The position numbers and the translations under genes are program-made. From assembly GCA_002682825.1 (NCBI GenBank), contig NOKP01000015.1, positions 62,001 through 126,000 on the forward strand: a stretch of DNA of 64,000 nucleotides, in the 5' to 3' direction. Below the pieces are notes generated by a model. The model saw only the letters and a list, made by a program, of their open reading frames with translations, made no database searches and was not told the origin of the DNA. Position 1 is the stretch's first letter. Each line of letters begins with the position of its first letter. Positions 45,815-57,686 of this stretch are shown one piece after another. This DNA is from Neonectria sp. B-13. Taxonomy: Eukaryota > Ascomycota > Sordariomycetes > Hypocreales > Nectriaceae.

Positions 45815-46723
45815 ATGGGTGACGACACCAGAGTCCACAAAGGCAAGCTCGCCATTGTCACCGGCTCCGCTCGTGGTACGCTTCTGTCTTCCTTTTACTT
45901 GATCCGAATAAATCAGCTAAAGATCATTTATTCAGGCATTGGGGCGTACATTGCGCGCAATCTTGCTGCCAGAGGGGCAAACGTTCTGATCAATTACGCC
46001 ACGGAGTCTTCTACTGCCAATGCTGCAACCTTGTGCAACGAGCTGGAGGAGAACCACTCTGTCAAGGCTGTGCCATGTAGAGCGGACATCAGCAAAATCG
46101 AGGGCTGTAACCATATCATCTCCGTCTGCAAAGAAAGTTTTGGCGGTGATGCGCTGAGGATCAGCATCATCGTGCACAATGCCGCCGTTTTGTATCTTGG
46201 GCCAGTCGAGTCGGTCAGGCAAGATGAGTTTGATCACATCTACCGCGTCAACGTTCTAGGTCCTGCATTACTCACGGGTGTTTGCAAGCCCTACCTACCA
46301 ACAGACAGGTCCGGGCGTATTGTCATGATGTCGAGCATCAACCCCAAGGTTGGCACGCCTCATACTACACTCTACGCTGGCACCAAAGCATCCATGGAGG
46401 CCATGGCGAGGGTCTGGTGCCGTGAGCTGGCAGAGAACTGCACGGTCAACACGATCAACCCCGGTCCCGTCGTGACCAGCATGTACATGACGGCGCCGGA
46501 CGAGGTCAAGCAGCAACTGGCTTTGTGGAATCCGCTGACGCCTCTTGTGCCCGTCAGAGATTCTGACGGGCCGGAGGTTCAGGAGCTGGGGAGAAAGTTT
46601 GGAGGCAGAGCTGCATATCCAGAGGAAGTCGCGGACCTCGTCGGCATGATCTGTAGTCCAGAGTCGGGATGGATGACTGGTAATTTAGTGAGTGCAAACG
46701 GTGGACTCTCCTTCAGTTCTTAG
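45815..46723 (+). CDS. Short-chain dehydrogenase/reductase (classical SDR)
   Basis: Two exons (45815-45875 and 45936-46723; intron 45876-45935 keeps the frame open) give 282 residues. Splicing restores GKLAIVTGSARGIGAYIARN, the TGxxxGxG cofactor loop. Further SDR landmarks are VPCRADISK, IIVHNAAVLYLG (NNAG equivalent), VMMSSINP with the catalytic Ser, LYAGTKASME with the Tyr-x-x-x-Lys pair, and INPGPVVTSMYM. The ANVLINYATESS stretch after strand 2 lacks an acidic residue at its end, so NADPH is more likely than NADH. Similar fungal enzymes reduce ketones in secondary metabolism; substrate unknown. Another SDR lies convergently 736 bases downstream. Confidence 0.92.
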   Translation: MGDDTRVHKGKLAIVTGSARGTLLSSFYLIRINQLKIIYSGIGAYIARNLAARGANVLINYATESSTANAATLCNELEENHSVKAVPCRADISKIEGCNHIISVCKESFGGDALRISIIVHNAAVLYLGPVESVRQDEFDHIYRVNVLGPALLTGVCKPYLPTDRSGRIVMMSSINPKVGTPHTTLYAGTKASMEAMARVWCRELAENCTVNTINPGPVVTSMYMTAPDEVKQQLALWNPLTPLVPVRDSDGPEVQELGRKFGGRAAYPEEVADLVGMICSPESGWMTGNLVSANGGLSFSS

Positions 46724-47459
46724 ATCAGAGGGTGTAGTTTTCCCGTCTGGAAGTTCAATAATACATATTGTATGTCAACAAGAAGTAGCAGTAGAAGTTG
46801 TGCATGTAGATAAATCTAATTACACCGTTGCGTGTCTCGAGCGCGGCAATGCCGAGGAGCTCCGGTGTGGCGACACACTCGCAAGGGGTTTGGACCAACA
46901 TGGCCGTTGTGGGCATCAGGAGGAACTCGATCGAGGACTGATTTTTTCCTGACACGCAAGTCCACGCAATTAAAAAATCAGAATGGGTAAGATCATCCTC
47001 TGTTTGCAGCGTTACGCTCGGGGAACCGGACCGTTGGAGCCTTACTACCGTGGTGGAGATGTGCTGTATCGTGACGAGGCCCCAAGAGGCCCCAATAGTC
47101 AAGACCAAAACTGGGGAGATTGAACCAGGGCAAGGTCGTACTCGCATCATGTTGGCAACGAAATACTAGGATAGTCCACCTGGCTTGGGCCTTACCAGGA
47201 TGAGGCCTCGAGACGCCGCCCTTAAGTCCGACGCCATTCCTTGAGGACCTGACATTCGGGGTAAAGAACAAAATCACGCTGGTCCTAAACAACAAAAGTT
47301 ACTGGGCTCTAAATGGGAGTGGAAGCAATATACGTGCATTTTGCGGAGTAGAGGCGTACGCGAAGGGAGCTAAATTTCTGTGGTGGTGGACTATTCAACT
47401 AATGCGCTACCGAAAGCGAATCATGCATGCTCCATAACCAATTCATTCTGCGTGCGTAC
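46724..47459. other. Convergent intergenic region, nothing recognised
   Basis: 736 bases between the 3' ends of two SDR genes. One minus-strand frame of 131 codons covers much of it (46755-47150), but it resembles no family and is probably chance. Confidence 0.55.
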
Positions 47460-48319
47460 TTATTTCGCTAGAAAGCCACCATCAATTGGCAGAGTGATAC
47501 CCGTCACATACGAAGACGCCGGTGAACATAGCCACAGAGACCCCTGGGCTACTTCGTGAGGCATGCCAAATCTGTTGAGGTAGCTGACTGTAGGCGCGAA
47601 TTCATCGTGAGTCGTACCCATAATTTCCAATGCCTTCGCAGCCATGACAGTCTGCGCGAATCCGTTAGTTCTGACTCTCCATTTTGACCATATTATCATG
47701 CGTAGAGACGACGACTCACAAAGATGGCTCCCGGGGCCACGGCGTTTACGCGAATGTTGTGGGTGCCACCCTCCATACTCGCGTGCTTGGTCAAACCCAC
47801 CAGAGCGTGCTTGGCGGCCGTGTATGCTGGCATGTTGGGCTGCGGCTTGAAGGCGTTGATGCTGGCGACGTTGACAATGGCGCCACCTTCCCCCTGCGCG
47901 ATGAACTGCTTCATCTGGTGCTTCACGCACAGTGCTGTGCCCGTGAGATTGATCCTGATCAGCTTATCCCAGTACGTCTCATCAAAATCCGTCAACGGTG
48001 TCTTGTCCGGAGTCAGCGCAGCGTTGTTCACAGCGCAGTCCAGGCGGCCGAACTTGTCCACGGTGAACTTGACGAGGGCGGCTACGTCCTCCGATGACGA
48101 GATGTCCGTCTTGGTGAAGTAGATTTCTCCCAGGACAGACAGTTCCTTGGCCGCCTCTTCGCCCTTCTCCACCTGTATGTCGCAGATGACGACTTTGGCG
48201 CCGGCCTTGAGGAAGACTGCCGCTGTAGCCTTGCCCATCCCCTGCGCACCACCTGTGACAAGTGCCACCTTGCCCTTGAGAACCGGGAAGATTTCGCTTT
48301 CAGGGATTTGTGGAGGCAT
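47460..48319 (-). CDS. Short-chain dehydrogenase/reductase (classical SDR)
   Basis: Two exons (47720-48319 and 47460-47651; intron 47652-47718) give 263 residues. VALVTGGAQGMGKATAAVFL holds TGxxxGxG and KVVICDIQ ends strand 2 with Asp, which favours NAD(H). DCAVNNAALTPDKT, IVNVASINAF (Ser), MPAYTAAKHALVGLT (Tyr-x-x-x-Lys) and VNAVAPGAIF complete the active site. The last exon carries SSYVTGITLPIDGGFLAK, the standard SDR C-terminus. The best general label is a cytosolic NAD-dependent alcohol/keto oxidoreductase. It is not a close duplicate of the SDR upstream, since the two differ in cofactor residues and many motifs. Confidence 0.93.
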
Positions 48320-49091
48320 GACAACGGCCTGTTGTCGGGGTTTAAAGTAGGCGCGTGGATTGGAAAGAATAACTATTACTCAGTGATGGCTTGTCTGATA
48401 TAAAATCTTGTACAAAATGGTGGAGGGAGAACAAAAATATACTTAAATAGAGCAAGCCAAACGGCGGTCGGGTATTCGATTTACCGGCTCTGAGAAGCAA
48501 AGATCATACGGTACTATATGCGTAAATGGATGACGACTGTTTGGACTAATGCAGCAGCCGTGAAGAGCAAGGGGGTTCCTATGCTCATGTACTCAAAGAG
48601 CCCAATTAATGCTACCAGTGACAAGGGTGAGAACCAACACTCGAGCGATCTACATGCCCGTGCCTTGTTGTGCTTCATCCTCAAGATCCATCCAAATAAG
48701 TGCCGCCCACTAGCAAGGGTCCTGCATTTCGAGCGCCTAGCTCGGCCGAGAGCTGTTGGTAGTTTCGTCGGCAAGGCTTTTCCTGCCCTGACAGCTCTTC
48801 CCAAGCGAGACGAGCCGAGTGGGGTCTCTCATCTTCATCTTTCAGGGGGGTATGGCGCGGTGAGCTGCGGTACTCCCCGAATCTGCGTACCGTGGCTGCA
48901 GTAGGAGCGCGAAGCCAAGCTGCAGTATTGCACTGTCCATATCTACAGCTTCCCGTGCTACCCTCAGTCTTGTTCTCCTTTCCTCTATAACCCAATCAGT
49001 TTCCCAAGTCTTTCACACCCGGACTGCATCTGCAGCTTTATTACACCTATCCTCCAACGCCTACCAAACCCGCTTCATAGACGACACAAAG
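48320..49091. other. Divergent intergenic region, nothing recognised
   Basis: 772 bases separate the starts of the SDR (minus) and the sugar transporter (plus). Pyrimidine-rich sequence before 49090 suggests a transcription start there. No repeat or small gene supported. Confidence 0.55.
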
Positions 49092-50985
49092 ATGTCTTTG
49101 GGGGCTGAAAATAATCAGCTTGACACGAGCCAAGAGAACACTGGCTTCGAGGTCAATGGCAAGACCGCGATCAACACGTCTTCTGAATCTGGTGTTAGCG
49201 ATACTGTTGACGTAGTAACACATTCGGTTAGCTGGATTACTTACCAAGTAAGATGGTCGAATCTTTACCAGAGGCAGCATCTCTGACAAGCTTCCAGGTC
49301 ATATTCACCGCTGCCTTGGGTGGCTATCTATATGGTTTCAGTGCCAACGCCATTGCTGGAACCTTGGCCCAGCCGTCATTCATAGCCAAATTCCTAACGG
49401 TTGAAAATGCCGCTGCACGAACAGATGGAATTCTCGGAGGGTGAGTACTATACGAGTATTTCCTCGCACAGCTAAAGTATGCTGACCTCGCCCATTACCA
49501 GGTTCCTCGCTGGCGCCATGATCGGTTCTCTGGCTCAAGCCCCCATCGCGAAGCATTTCGGTCGCCGTCCCTGTAATGCCATAGCCGCGGGGATCGTCAT
49601 TTTCTCTGGAGCCCTTCAAGCTGCCTCTGTTAACATTGCCATGTTACTCACCTTCCGCGTCATCTGTGGCATTGGTGCAGGTATGGTGCTCGCCAACTCG
49701 CCCGTTTACATGAGCGAGGTGGCCCCTCCGCATGCCCGTGGTTCCCTCGTTGGTATGCAGGGAGTTGGCATCGTTTCTGCGTACATTCTATGCTCCGTTT
49801 GCAACCTTGCTTTCAGCTTCGTCGAATCGGCTATTCAGTGGCGCCTTATCTTTATCGTGTTGACGGGCATGGGCATTCTTCACCTCGCCTCGCTATACTA
49901 TTTACCAGAGTCACCTCGTTGGCTCATGGAACAAGGTCGAGACGATGAAGCTACAGCCGTCTTGGTAAAGCTTCATAGAACCAAGTCTGACCCCAGCGGG
50001 TTGCTCGCCCATGCCGAGGCAACCCAGATCAAAGCCCAGGTTGAGACGGAGAAGCAGTTGCCAGGCGGTTTCTGGTACATCTTTACGACAAAACACCTGC
50101 TGAAGAGGGCCTATTGCTCGATTCTTCTCTGGGTTATGGCTCAAGGTACTGGCATCACTGCTATTGCAAATCTCATCCCTGTCCTCATGGGTGGCTTGGG
50201 ATTTGGCGTAACGTTGCAACTCGCTCTGGGAGTTGTCTGGACTGTGTGTGCCGTCATTGGATGCGGCTTCAACATTCTCTTGCTCGACCGAGTTGGCCGA
50301 GTGAAGCTTTTGGGTAGGGCTCTACGTCAAATCCCCTTATTTTCGAGTAAGTGACTAATTGATGAATCTTGCAGTCATTGGTGGATTCGGATCTGCCGCT
50401 ATCCTCAGTGTTATGGCTGCATTACAAAAATACTATCTGGGGACTGACGATGCTCTCGGTCTCAACGCTGCCGTTGCCATCTACTTCATTTTCGGTGCAT
50501 TCTTCACTACTACGATTGAATGTACCGCTTACGTCTATGGATCCGAAATCTGGCCCACTCTTGAGTTTGTTGGCCTTGTCCTGCTATCCAGGTAACCATA
50601 CTGACACTTTGGTTCTTGATCAGATCTCCGAAGTGAAGGCTCCACTCTCGTGTTCGCATCTTTCTTTGGCAATTCTATTGCCTACAGCTCTCCCGTCACT
50701 GTTGGGTTAAAAAACATCGGCTGGAAATTCTACATGATCTTTGTCGTTGTCACCGTTGTCAGCACTATTGCCATTTGGCTTACTTTCCTAGAGGTCAGTC
50801 TTGCCCCCGTCTTTGTCATACAGGACATGCATGCTGACGCGTATGGCCAGACAATTGGTCTGCCCCTTGAGGAAATCAACACCAAGTTTGGCGAGAAAGT
50901 CGAGATTGACCTGAAGTCAGCTGTGGTAGCGGCGGTGGAACAGGAGAAGACGAGAGGAAATGCTGTCGATAAGGCTGCCGCCTAA
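49092..50985 (+). CDS. MFS sugar transporter with a defective intron-4 donor
   Basis: Six exons (49092-49211, 49253-49440, 49502-50313, 50375-50560, 50624-50793, 50851-50985) close in frame to 536 residues. Exon 1 is tentative because its intron (49212-49252) would be only 41 nt; ATG 49253 (MVESLPEAASLTSF) is an alternative start. Motifs follow the sugar-porter family: GGYLYGFSANAIAG, HFGRRPCNA, RVICGIGAGMVLANSPVYMS, PESPRWLMEQGRDDEA, LLDRVGRVKLLVIGG, YVYGSEIWPT and HLRSEGSTLVFASF. The frame across 50560/50624 needs an intron beginning TTGAGT, where GTGAGT would be expected. If it is kept, translation stops at 50593-50595 after 446 residues, losing the last helices. The gene is therefore either a recent pseudogene, spliced unusually, or carries a sequence error. 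Confidence 0.82.
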
Positions 50986-51602
50986 ATATCATTGTCGATA
51001 GTAGCGGGGCTATTGCTTCCACTGCTTCAGAATGAGCGAAAATTATATACTGTGAGAGTGCAGAAAGTCAAGTTACTACTCCGGGGTCAATGATGTAGAT
51101 AACAAGCTCATTACCCTAGAGGTAGTGGGGCTTCGGCGGCCCCGCGGTTGAGCTTCAAGCTGTCTTCTGCCCCTTTCTCCATCACAGAAAGCCCAAGGTC
51201 GATGACAAAACAAAATATTGCTTTCAATAGCCAAGGCTGTACAGGCAATCCTGTGTGGCGCGTGAACAGTCGGAGACATATTGCAAAGTCGACTAGCTCA
51301 CTATGACGGCGGACCGCGTTGATGCATTGTGTGACTGAATACGACAGCATGTGCAGGAATGGAGTAATAAGTACTGATGGCAAAAGAGAAACTGGTGTCC
51401 TAGGACAGAGAGCATATGACAGAATGTATTCTCCGTACCGAGGTTCTATCTCAATATAGCGGCGAAGAGTGTGCTGGATTAATTATGCAGTGTTGCATTC
51501 TTGCATGGCAAGTTGCTTAGCCTCCAGGAGATAGGCAGCCAACGTCTGAAGAAAAGGATTCGCGTGCTAAGTTCGTCTTCCTTCCAGCACTGTATAAGGC
51601 CC
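50986..51602. other. Convergent intergenic region, nothing recognised
   Basis: 617 bases between the 3' ends of the sugar transporter and the UNC93-like gene. No feature beyond expected 3' ends. Confidence 0.6.
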
Positions 51603-53612
51603 TTATCTTCCAGTGTTCTCTTGTTCCACGCGAACACTTTGAACCTCAATGTCTCCGGTCTTTTCTCCCAATGCGCGTGACTGCTGCTCGGCGATCTCGT
51701 CGGCGGGGATCTTGTCCGGTGTTGTATTAACAAGCATAATCATGGGAAGAATAGCTGCTCCAAGCAATGCAAATGTTACGCAGCTAAAGTAGCTGTCAGC
51801 AAATCTCTTACCATAAGGCATACATATCAACGAGATAGGACAACTTACAACCCAATCAGAGGGTTACTCTTGGTTTGAGTGTTCATGCCGTACGCAATAG
51901 CCTGACCCATAGCCTCAATACATCTGAATGCAGCTCCGTTACGAACATTTTCTAGGATAAGTGTTAGCACCGAGGGGTGTTTATCGCACCTATGAAGACA
52001 CTTACCTTGCGCATTGGTTGCAAATGACGACAAAAGCCAATACATATAGGACTGTGATAATGGGCCTGTAGTTTGGATAAAAAAGTATGGCAAAAACGAT
52101 GGGGCGTATAGACTATCGTCCCAGTCGATGGAACCCGGGTTATTGCGGTTGAACTTGACCTGCATGATAATCGACCAAATATAGACTCCGAAATTAAGGG
52201 TTACGACGGTATAGAGACCGATCTGAGCGCGGCGGCGTTGTGAAAGGTGTTTCGCGTCGAGAATGAATCCGAGACCAAAGCAGCCAACACTAAAGCCGTG
52301 TTATTAGTTTGTACGAAACGTTAAAAGGGAGGTAGACTTGCATGCAGAAGAATGGTGATACCAGCGATGAGAGGGCGCGGGCGCGGATCGAGAAGTAGGT
52401 TCCGAGATAGGTCGACCAAGAGCCACTGCCGCTTGCGTTAGTTCATTATTGTCCCGTATACAGTGGGTAGAAACATGTCAGTGTATCTAACCTGTAGAAG
52501 AACGACCATAGCGCCCAGATGGAGGCGAGAACAATGAGCCTCGAGGTGATGGTTTTTAAAATTTGTCTGAATTCCTCCTTGGTAGAGAGAGACTCCGCGG
52601 TAACGATTCGTGTTCCGTCAGATCGAATGACGCGCTCAAACGGCGTGATCATGAAGGCAAATGGCAAGCTAAGAAACGATATCAGCTGAGATACAGGTCC
52701 AGGAGTCTAGATTGTGCGGATATACTTACGCCATGCACTCGATGATCATGAACGCAATATATGTGTCAGGCGTTACTCCACCGCTAATACCTTTCTCGTG
52801 ATTCTTTGACAAGCTTGAAGGGGAGTTTGTTAGCCAAAACTCGCACAAGTTGAGCCTCCAAGATACTCACTTGATTGCACCGCCAACTAGCTGCCCAAGA
52901 TTTCGGGACACAATCCAGAGAGCCAAGTACTTGCCACGTGCACCGGAGGGCGCCAGCGTCATGACGGCGCCAGCCTCGGCGACATACCAACAGCCGGTGC
53001 CAATGCCGCCAATTGCGCCACTGAGAATGAGATACTACAGCAAACGAGTCTTGTCAGCGCACACAACCTGGAGAATGTAACTCAAATCACTCACCCACTG
53101 GATGCCAAACTTGCTATTGCAGTAATACGCAGATCCTTGAATAGGGAAGGACATGGCGCCGATGACCAGAGCCCATTTGATACCAAGCTTGTTCACGATA
53201 GGGCCACCCATGAAGCAAGCTAAGGGCCACGGCGGTCAGCTCTGGGAGGATTCAGTGTGCCTGAGGTGGATACGTACTGCAAGCGAGCATTGCATATCTG
53301 AGCGCAGTTGCGATATTCGACACCTGAGGGGTCGCAAGGCCGCCACCACCGAGGCCTAGAAACAGTTAGTGGAAGTCCACATGAGGTGATGGTGATAGCA
53401 GTATACTACTCACCCGCAATTGCGTCTGACATGGCAGGCCCGCAGAAAGCCTGGATGCTCAAAAGCATCATCTGCGTCAGACTATGCCGCCATATCAGTT
53501 TCCACCGAGGGATTGTCGTCTCAGTGGAATAGGCTGCTTCAGCTGGTGGCGCAGATGACTCGGGCGACGTGCCATCGTGGGGATTGGGTGCTGCAGTCTT
53601 TGCGTCGACCAT
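51603..53612 (-). CDS. UNC93-like MFS transporter
   Basis: Ten exons, upstream to downstream: 53414-53612, 53278-53355, 53095-53219, 52871-53034, 52730-52813, 52492-52668, 52342-52431, 52006-52289, 51849-51951, 51603-51783. They give 494 residues in one frame. The start is ATG 53612 (MVDAKTAAPN); the frame extends upstream without ATG. After a hydrophilic N-terminus the family signature appears: QAFCGPAMSDAIAGLGGGGL, then GIKWALVIGAMSFPIQGSAY, IGGIGTGCWYVAEAGAVM and SGARGKYLALWIVSRNLGQL. About eleven helices follow, with a charged C-terminal tail. The family is UNC93/DUF895-type; fungal members are largely uncharacterised and may move ions or small solutes. Intron 52290-52341 uses GC rather than GT at its donor. 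Confidence 0.92.
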
Positions 53613-54351
53613 TGTGGGCAAATGTTCCGATACCAGCGTGAGTTATGTTCGAGTTGTTCAGACTGCCAGGACTGCTTTGGTGGTTGGGATGATGCCGGTG
53701 AGACAGTGTGGGATCCCTCTTTATACACACCCGGGATGCACACAAGCGCGACTATCCTTATCTCGATATCCCCATGGGGTCAATCTGTCTTCCCTGGCTA
53801 TCTAACCCATGATATTTTGGAAGGCCCACGCGAGCATGCTAATTGGTTAATGACAAATGAAGTGGCCTAGAGTATGAAGGTCCAAGCGAGATTCAAGTGG
53901 GGAGTCGAGCTTTCAGGCTCCAGCGCCGGCTGCCAAGACGTTTTAGACCAATGGACTTCCACCAGCTAAGTCCTCGTTTAATCCCCACGAGGATTGTCTA
54001 TCGCCCGGATGCTTCTCCAAAACAATTTCGTCGGTCAGAGGAAGGTCCATGCGATCCTGCTACATAATAGTTGGTTTAGTAAGGAGCGGGGTAGGCCGAA
54101 ACACCTCCGGAGGTCTCCTCTTGATTGTACCAAACCGCCGATATCGCAAAACTCCATCGAAATCACCCCATTGGCCTACTTATAATTATGGACCCTTTCT
54201 TCTCATTGCCTTAACTATTGCGGAAGCCCCAGAAAATTGTTTACCTCGAGCTTCTTTAGCCTTACACCCAGACATTCCAAATTTGTTTTGACAAGGCTCG
54301 TTGTCCTTTATAGCAACCACTGAATCCAGCATCGACAACCGTCGCTAAGAC
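53613..54351. promoter_or_regulatory. Divergent promoter region of UNC93-like and oxidase genes
   Basis: 739 bases separate two start codons facing away from each other. The part near the oxidase holds the 12-bp palindrome ACCTCCGGAGGT (54103-54114), an inverted CCAAT box (ATTGG near 54170) and TATAATTA near 54181. These fit the oxidase promoter; shared control with the transporter is only possible. Confidence 0.45.
54103..54114. promoter_or_regulatory. Palindromic CCGG-centred element upstream of the oxidase
   Basis: ACCTCCGGAGGT is a perfect 12-base palindrome about 240 bases upstream of the oxidase start. Inverted CTCCGGAG-type sites are bound by several Zn2Cys6 dimers. No second copy was seen. 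Confidence 0.35.
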
Positions 54352-56051
54352 ATGGCGCCGTCACGGGAGAACACAAAGGTGGTTGTTGTGGGAGGAGGCG
54401 GCACAATGGGCTCTTCAACAGCACTCCATTTGATACGCTCTGGGTACTCGCCCTCAAATATTACTGTCCTAGACGTTTATCCAATCCCTTCATCACAATC
54501 TGCTGGATTCGACCTCAACAAGATCATGAGCATTCGATTACGTAACAAGCCTGATTTGCACCTGTCACTGGAGGCATTAGAAATGTGGAAAAGTGACCCA
54601 TTGTTCAAGCCTTTCTTCCACAACGTGGGCATGGTAAGTTGTTAGACAAATATCCAATCAACTCTTTTAGCTCCTAATGCTGACGAATTATTAGATCGAC
54701 TGCTCATCATCCCAGGAGGGTATCGCAAACCTCAGAAGGAAACATCAGACCCTCCTCCACGCAAATGTCGGCTTCGAGAAGACGAATACCTGGATAGAAA
54801 GTGAGGACGAAATTCTGGCGAAATTGCCTTGGTTCACAAAGGAACAAGTAAAAGTACGGCGACCTGAAAGGATTTGAGGAGAGAAGCTAATAAGACATTG
54901 CTACAGGGATGGAAAGGTTTGTTTACCATTGACGGCGGGTGGCTCGCTGCGGCAAAGGCAATCGACGCAATAGGAAAGTTCCTCAAAAGCCAGGGCGTGG
55001 AATTCGGGTTTGGTGGGTAAGTTTTGTCGTTCTGCAAGATCTGTGGAATGCATAAATCTCCTCTAACACGATCCTAGTGCCGGTACCTTCAAGCAGCCTC
55101 TTTTCGCCGTTGACGGATCGACATGCAACGGTGTCGAAACAGTCGATGGCACAAGATACTATGCCGACAAGGTGGTTTTGGCTGCTGGCGCGTGGACTCC
55201 GACGCTGGTAGATCTGGAGGACCAGTGTGTGTCAAAAGTCAGTGCAGGCATATGGGTGGTGCCCTCTCCTAAAAGGAGTCGCTTCAATTCCATTGCTAAC
55301 TGAACAACATCTTAGGCCTGGGTTTTAGCTCATATCCAGTTAACACCGGAGGAGGCTGCGCTATACAAGAATATTCCCGTCGTGTACGATGGCGAATACG
55401 GGTTTTTCTTCGAGCCCAATGAGTAGGTTGCAACACTGACACCGAAACGCGAAACACATGCTAAGGATTTTCCTGTAGAGACGGTACTATCAAGGTCTGC
55501 GACGAGTTTCCGGGCTTCTCTCGCTTTAAAAAGCATCAACCTTACGGCGCCAGCCATCCCAAACTCATCTCCGTTCCTCGGCCACACGCCAGCCATCCAA
55601 CGGATACCTACCCAGACGCCTCCGAAATAAGAATTCAAAGGGCCATTGCTAGGTTCTTACCGGGTCTTAAAGACAAGAGAATCGTGGATCGTGCCATGTG
55701 CTGGTGTACAGACACTGCTGATGCCAATCTCCTAATCTGCGAGCATCCAAGGTGGAAGAACTTGATCCTGGCGACGGGAGACAGCGGGTACGTTTGATAG
55801 AACTTCCACAAACCAAGCTGAACTAGTAGCAACAACGGTGGATTTGCTAACATTATTTCTTTAGTCACACCTTCAAACTATTGCCGAACATTGGCAAGCA
55901 TGTTGTTGAGTTGATAGAAGGCACCCTGCGGCAGGATTTTGTCGAGTCTTGGAGGTGGAGGCCCGGGGGCGATGCGCTCAAGTCTCGACGTGCAGCCGCA
56001 GCGGAGGATCTTGCAGACATGCCGGGCTGGAAACATGATGCTTGTTTGTAA
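54352..56051 (+). CDS. Fructosyl-amino-acid oxidase (amadoriase), FAD-dependent
   Basis: Seven exons (54352-54633, 54695-54853, 54907-55016, 55078-55237, 55316-55422, 55479-55787, 55865-56051) give 437 residues, the usual family length. KVVVVGGGGTMGSSTALHLI is the FAD-binding loop. VLDVYPIPSSQSAGFDLNKI and MSIRLRNKPDL follow as in fungal fructosyl amine oxidases. VLAAGAWTPTLVDLED and RAMCWCTDTADANLLICEHP come next; the second contains the Cys region (347/349) where FAD is covalently bound in characterised enzymes. The protein oxidises Amadori products (fructosyl amino acids) to glucosone, amino acid and hydrogen peroxide. Relatives usually end in a peroxisomal signal such as AKL. This one ends GWKHDACL, whose last three residues lack the basic middle residue. 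Confidence 0.94.
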
Positions 56052-56707
56052 TTTTAGGTTCTTATTCACTGCTGGGAAGGCAAGGTATAGGGGTCACTCA
56101 ATGCAATGGTTGCACATGTATGGCCACCACATGGCCGGCCACTGAGACAAATCTTCCAGGATAGGCTTAAAGGAGGGGGGGGGTTGTGTCTGCGAGTCTA
56201 CCGAGCTGAAACGTGACTATAGGTTGGACGGGTTTAGTTTCATGTATGATATCAATAGCGAGCGGCTTCGAGCTGACGTTTGATTTTCGCGTTGGCCCCC
56301 TTGGTGGAGATGGGGCGGTAACACGGTTACACAGCATCCAATTTGCTCGTATGACTGCATGGCAACCCGCCGTTCAAGATGTGTACCCCGCCTCTCGTAT
56401 CGGCATGTCGCGCAGAAGGAGGTGATGGAATCAATGCGGGGTTTGAGACCGTTTGCAAGAAGGAGAGGAGATGGTAGCTCCATTGCATCCACGACCACTC
56501 TGTGGTCACCATGGACGATAGGAGCCATGGTCCCCATAACTCAATCTGTATGATAGCTCTGGCTGATTTACTTACTGTCATATTTATATTACAAGTACTA
56601 TGAGCTAGAAATTTCGTATGTTATTTGGCGGCGGTGGTGGGTGTACAAGCCATAAGCAGGAAGAACGCTAGCTTCAGCCATGTCATCATATATTGGAACA
56701 CTGGCAT

Positions 56708-56862
56708 CCAGACCGGTTAGCTGTGCTGCTACACTAACTCATTCAAGGCGATCTCGACGGCTGCATGTGTCACATCTCGGCAGCACTAAAATCTAGACCG
56801 GCTAGCTGAGCTGCTACACTAATTTATCCAATACGAACTAAACGGCTGTATGTCTCACTTTT
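56708..56862. repeat. Two-copy degenerate repeat, ~84-bp period
   Basis: AGACCGGTTAGCTGTGCTGC near 56710 recurs as AGACCGGCTAGCTGAGCTGC near 56794, and CGGCTGCATGTGTCAC recurs as CGGCTGTATGTCTCAC. Differences are mainly C/T changes, as expected for an old duplication. No mobile-element ends were recognised. Confidence 0.65.
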
Positions 56863-57686
56863 TGGTGGAAAAGCCGGCAAATATGGGGGAAGGCTCTTGA
56901 ATTGCCGTTCGAGTTTGGGTACCTTGATAGAAGCTACTATCCGATTCGGAATTCTATAGACAAGATCGATTACTCATTAGCGAATTTGATTGAGGCATTT
57001 CTATTGTACGTACGGATAGGCGAAACGGGGCGCTTGACCGGTAGTTACTTTGAGCTGAGAAGATTGCTTCCCCGGATAAAGCCATGTGCATTAGCTCATC
57101 AGGATGCATATAAGCCACTCAAAGTGTACGGCTTGCTATTCTCATGTCAACGGGTAACTCGAGGGGTAAAGAGGTGACGTAGTGAGGGGAAGATCTCATT
57201 CTGGTCTCACCTCACTAAGACAACCATTGTCACGCGGATATCAAATGTATGTTACATTGTCAGATATTCAGAGACTCCAGTACTGTGTTTGTATGTGCTC
57301 CAGTTTTCCCGAGGTACAGAGAAAATATCAGAAACAGCGTTCTTTCGCCTGTCAGTTGTTATAGCTGAAAGTAGTCGTTGTGATGTGTAATACTTCTTGG
57401 ACCACTAGATAGAGGTAGTAGCAGAAGCAATGAGAGCAATGGCCTCTGCGATTGGTTGATAGGTTGGTGCATCCCTGCTGTCTTGGAGATGCAGAGAATC
57501 GGCCCTACTAAAATCAGTTGTGGCTGCACAGCTTGGCAAACTATTGCCTGCAGGCTCACCGCATGCTGAAAAACACGGCACGTATGTAGTGACACGTAGA
57601 GAATGTTAGGGAATGGGGTCGACTACGTGTGAATCAAAGAATGACCGTGGTTTTAGTCTGGCTTGGTCTAGAAATGCAGCTTGAAG

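Noticed and set aside
46755..47150. 131-codon minus-strand frame between the SDR genes
   Set aside because: No motif, no intron signals, no match to any family I know; probably chance.
48518..48904. 128-codon plus-strand frame in the SDR/transporter spacer
   Set aside because: Composition is irregular and it resembles no domain; it lies in the expected promoter region.
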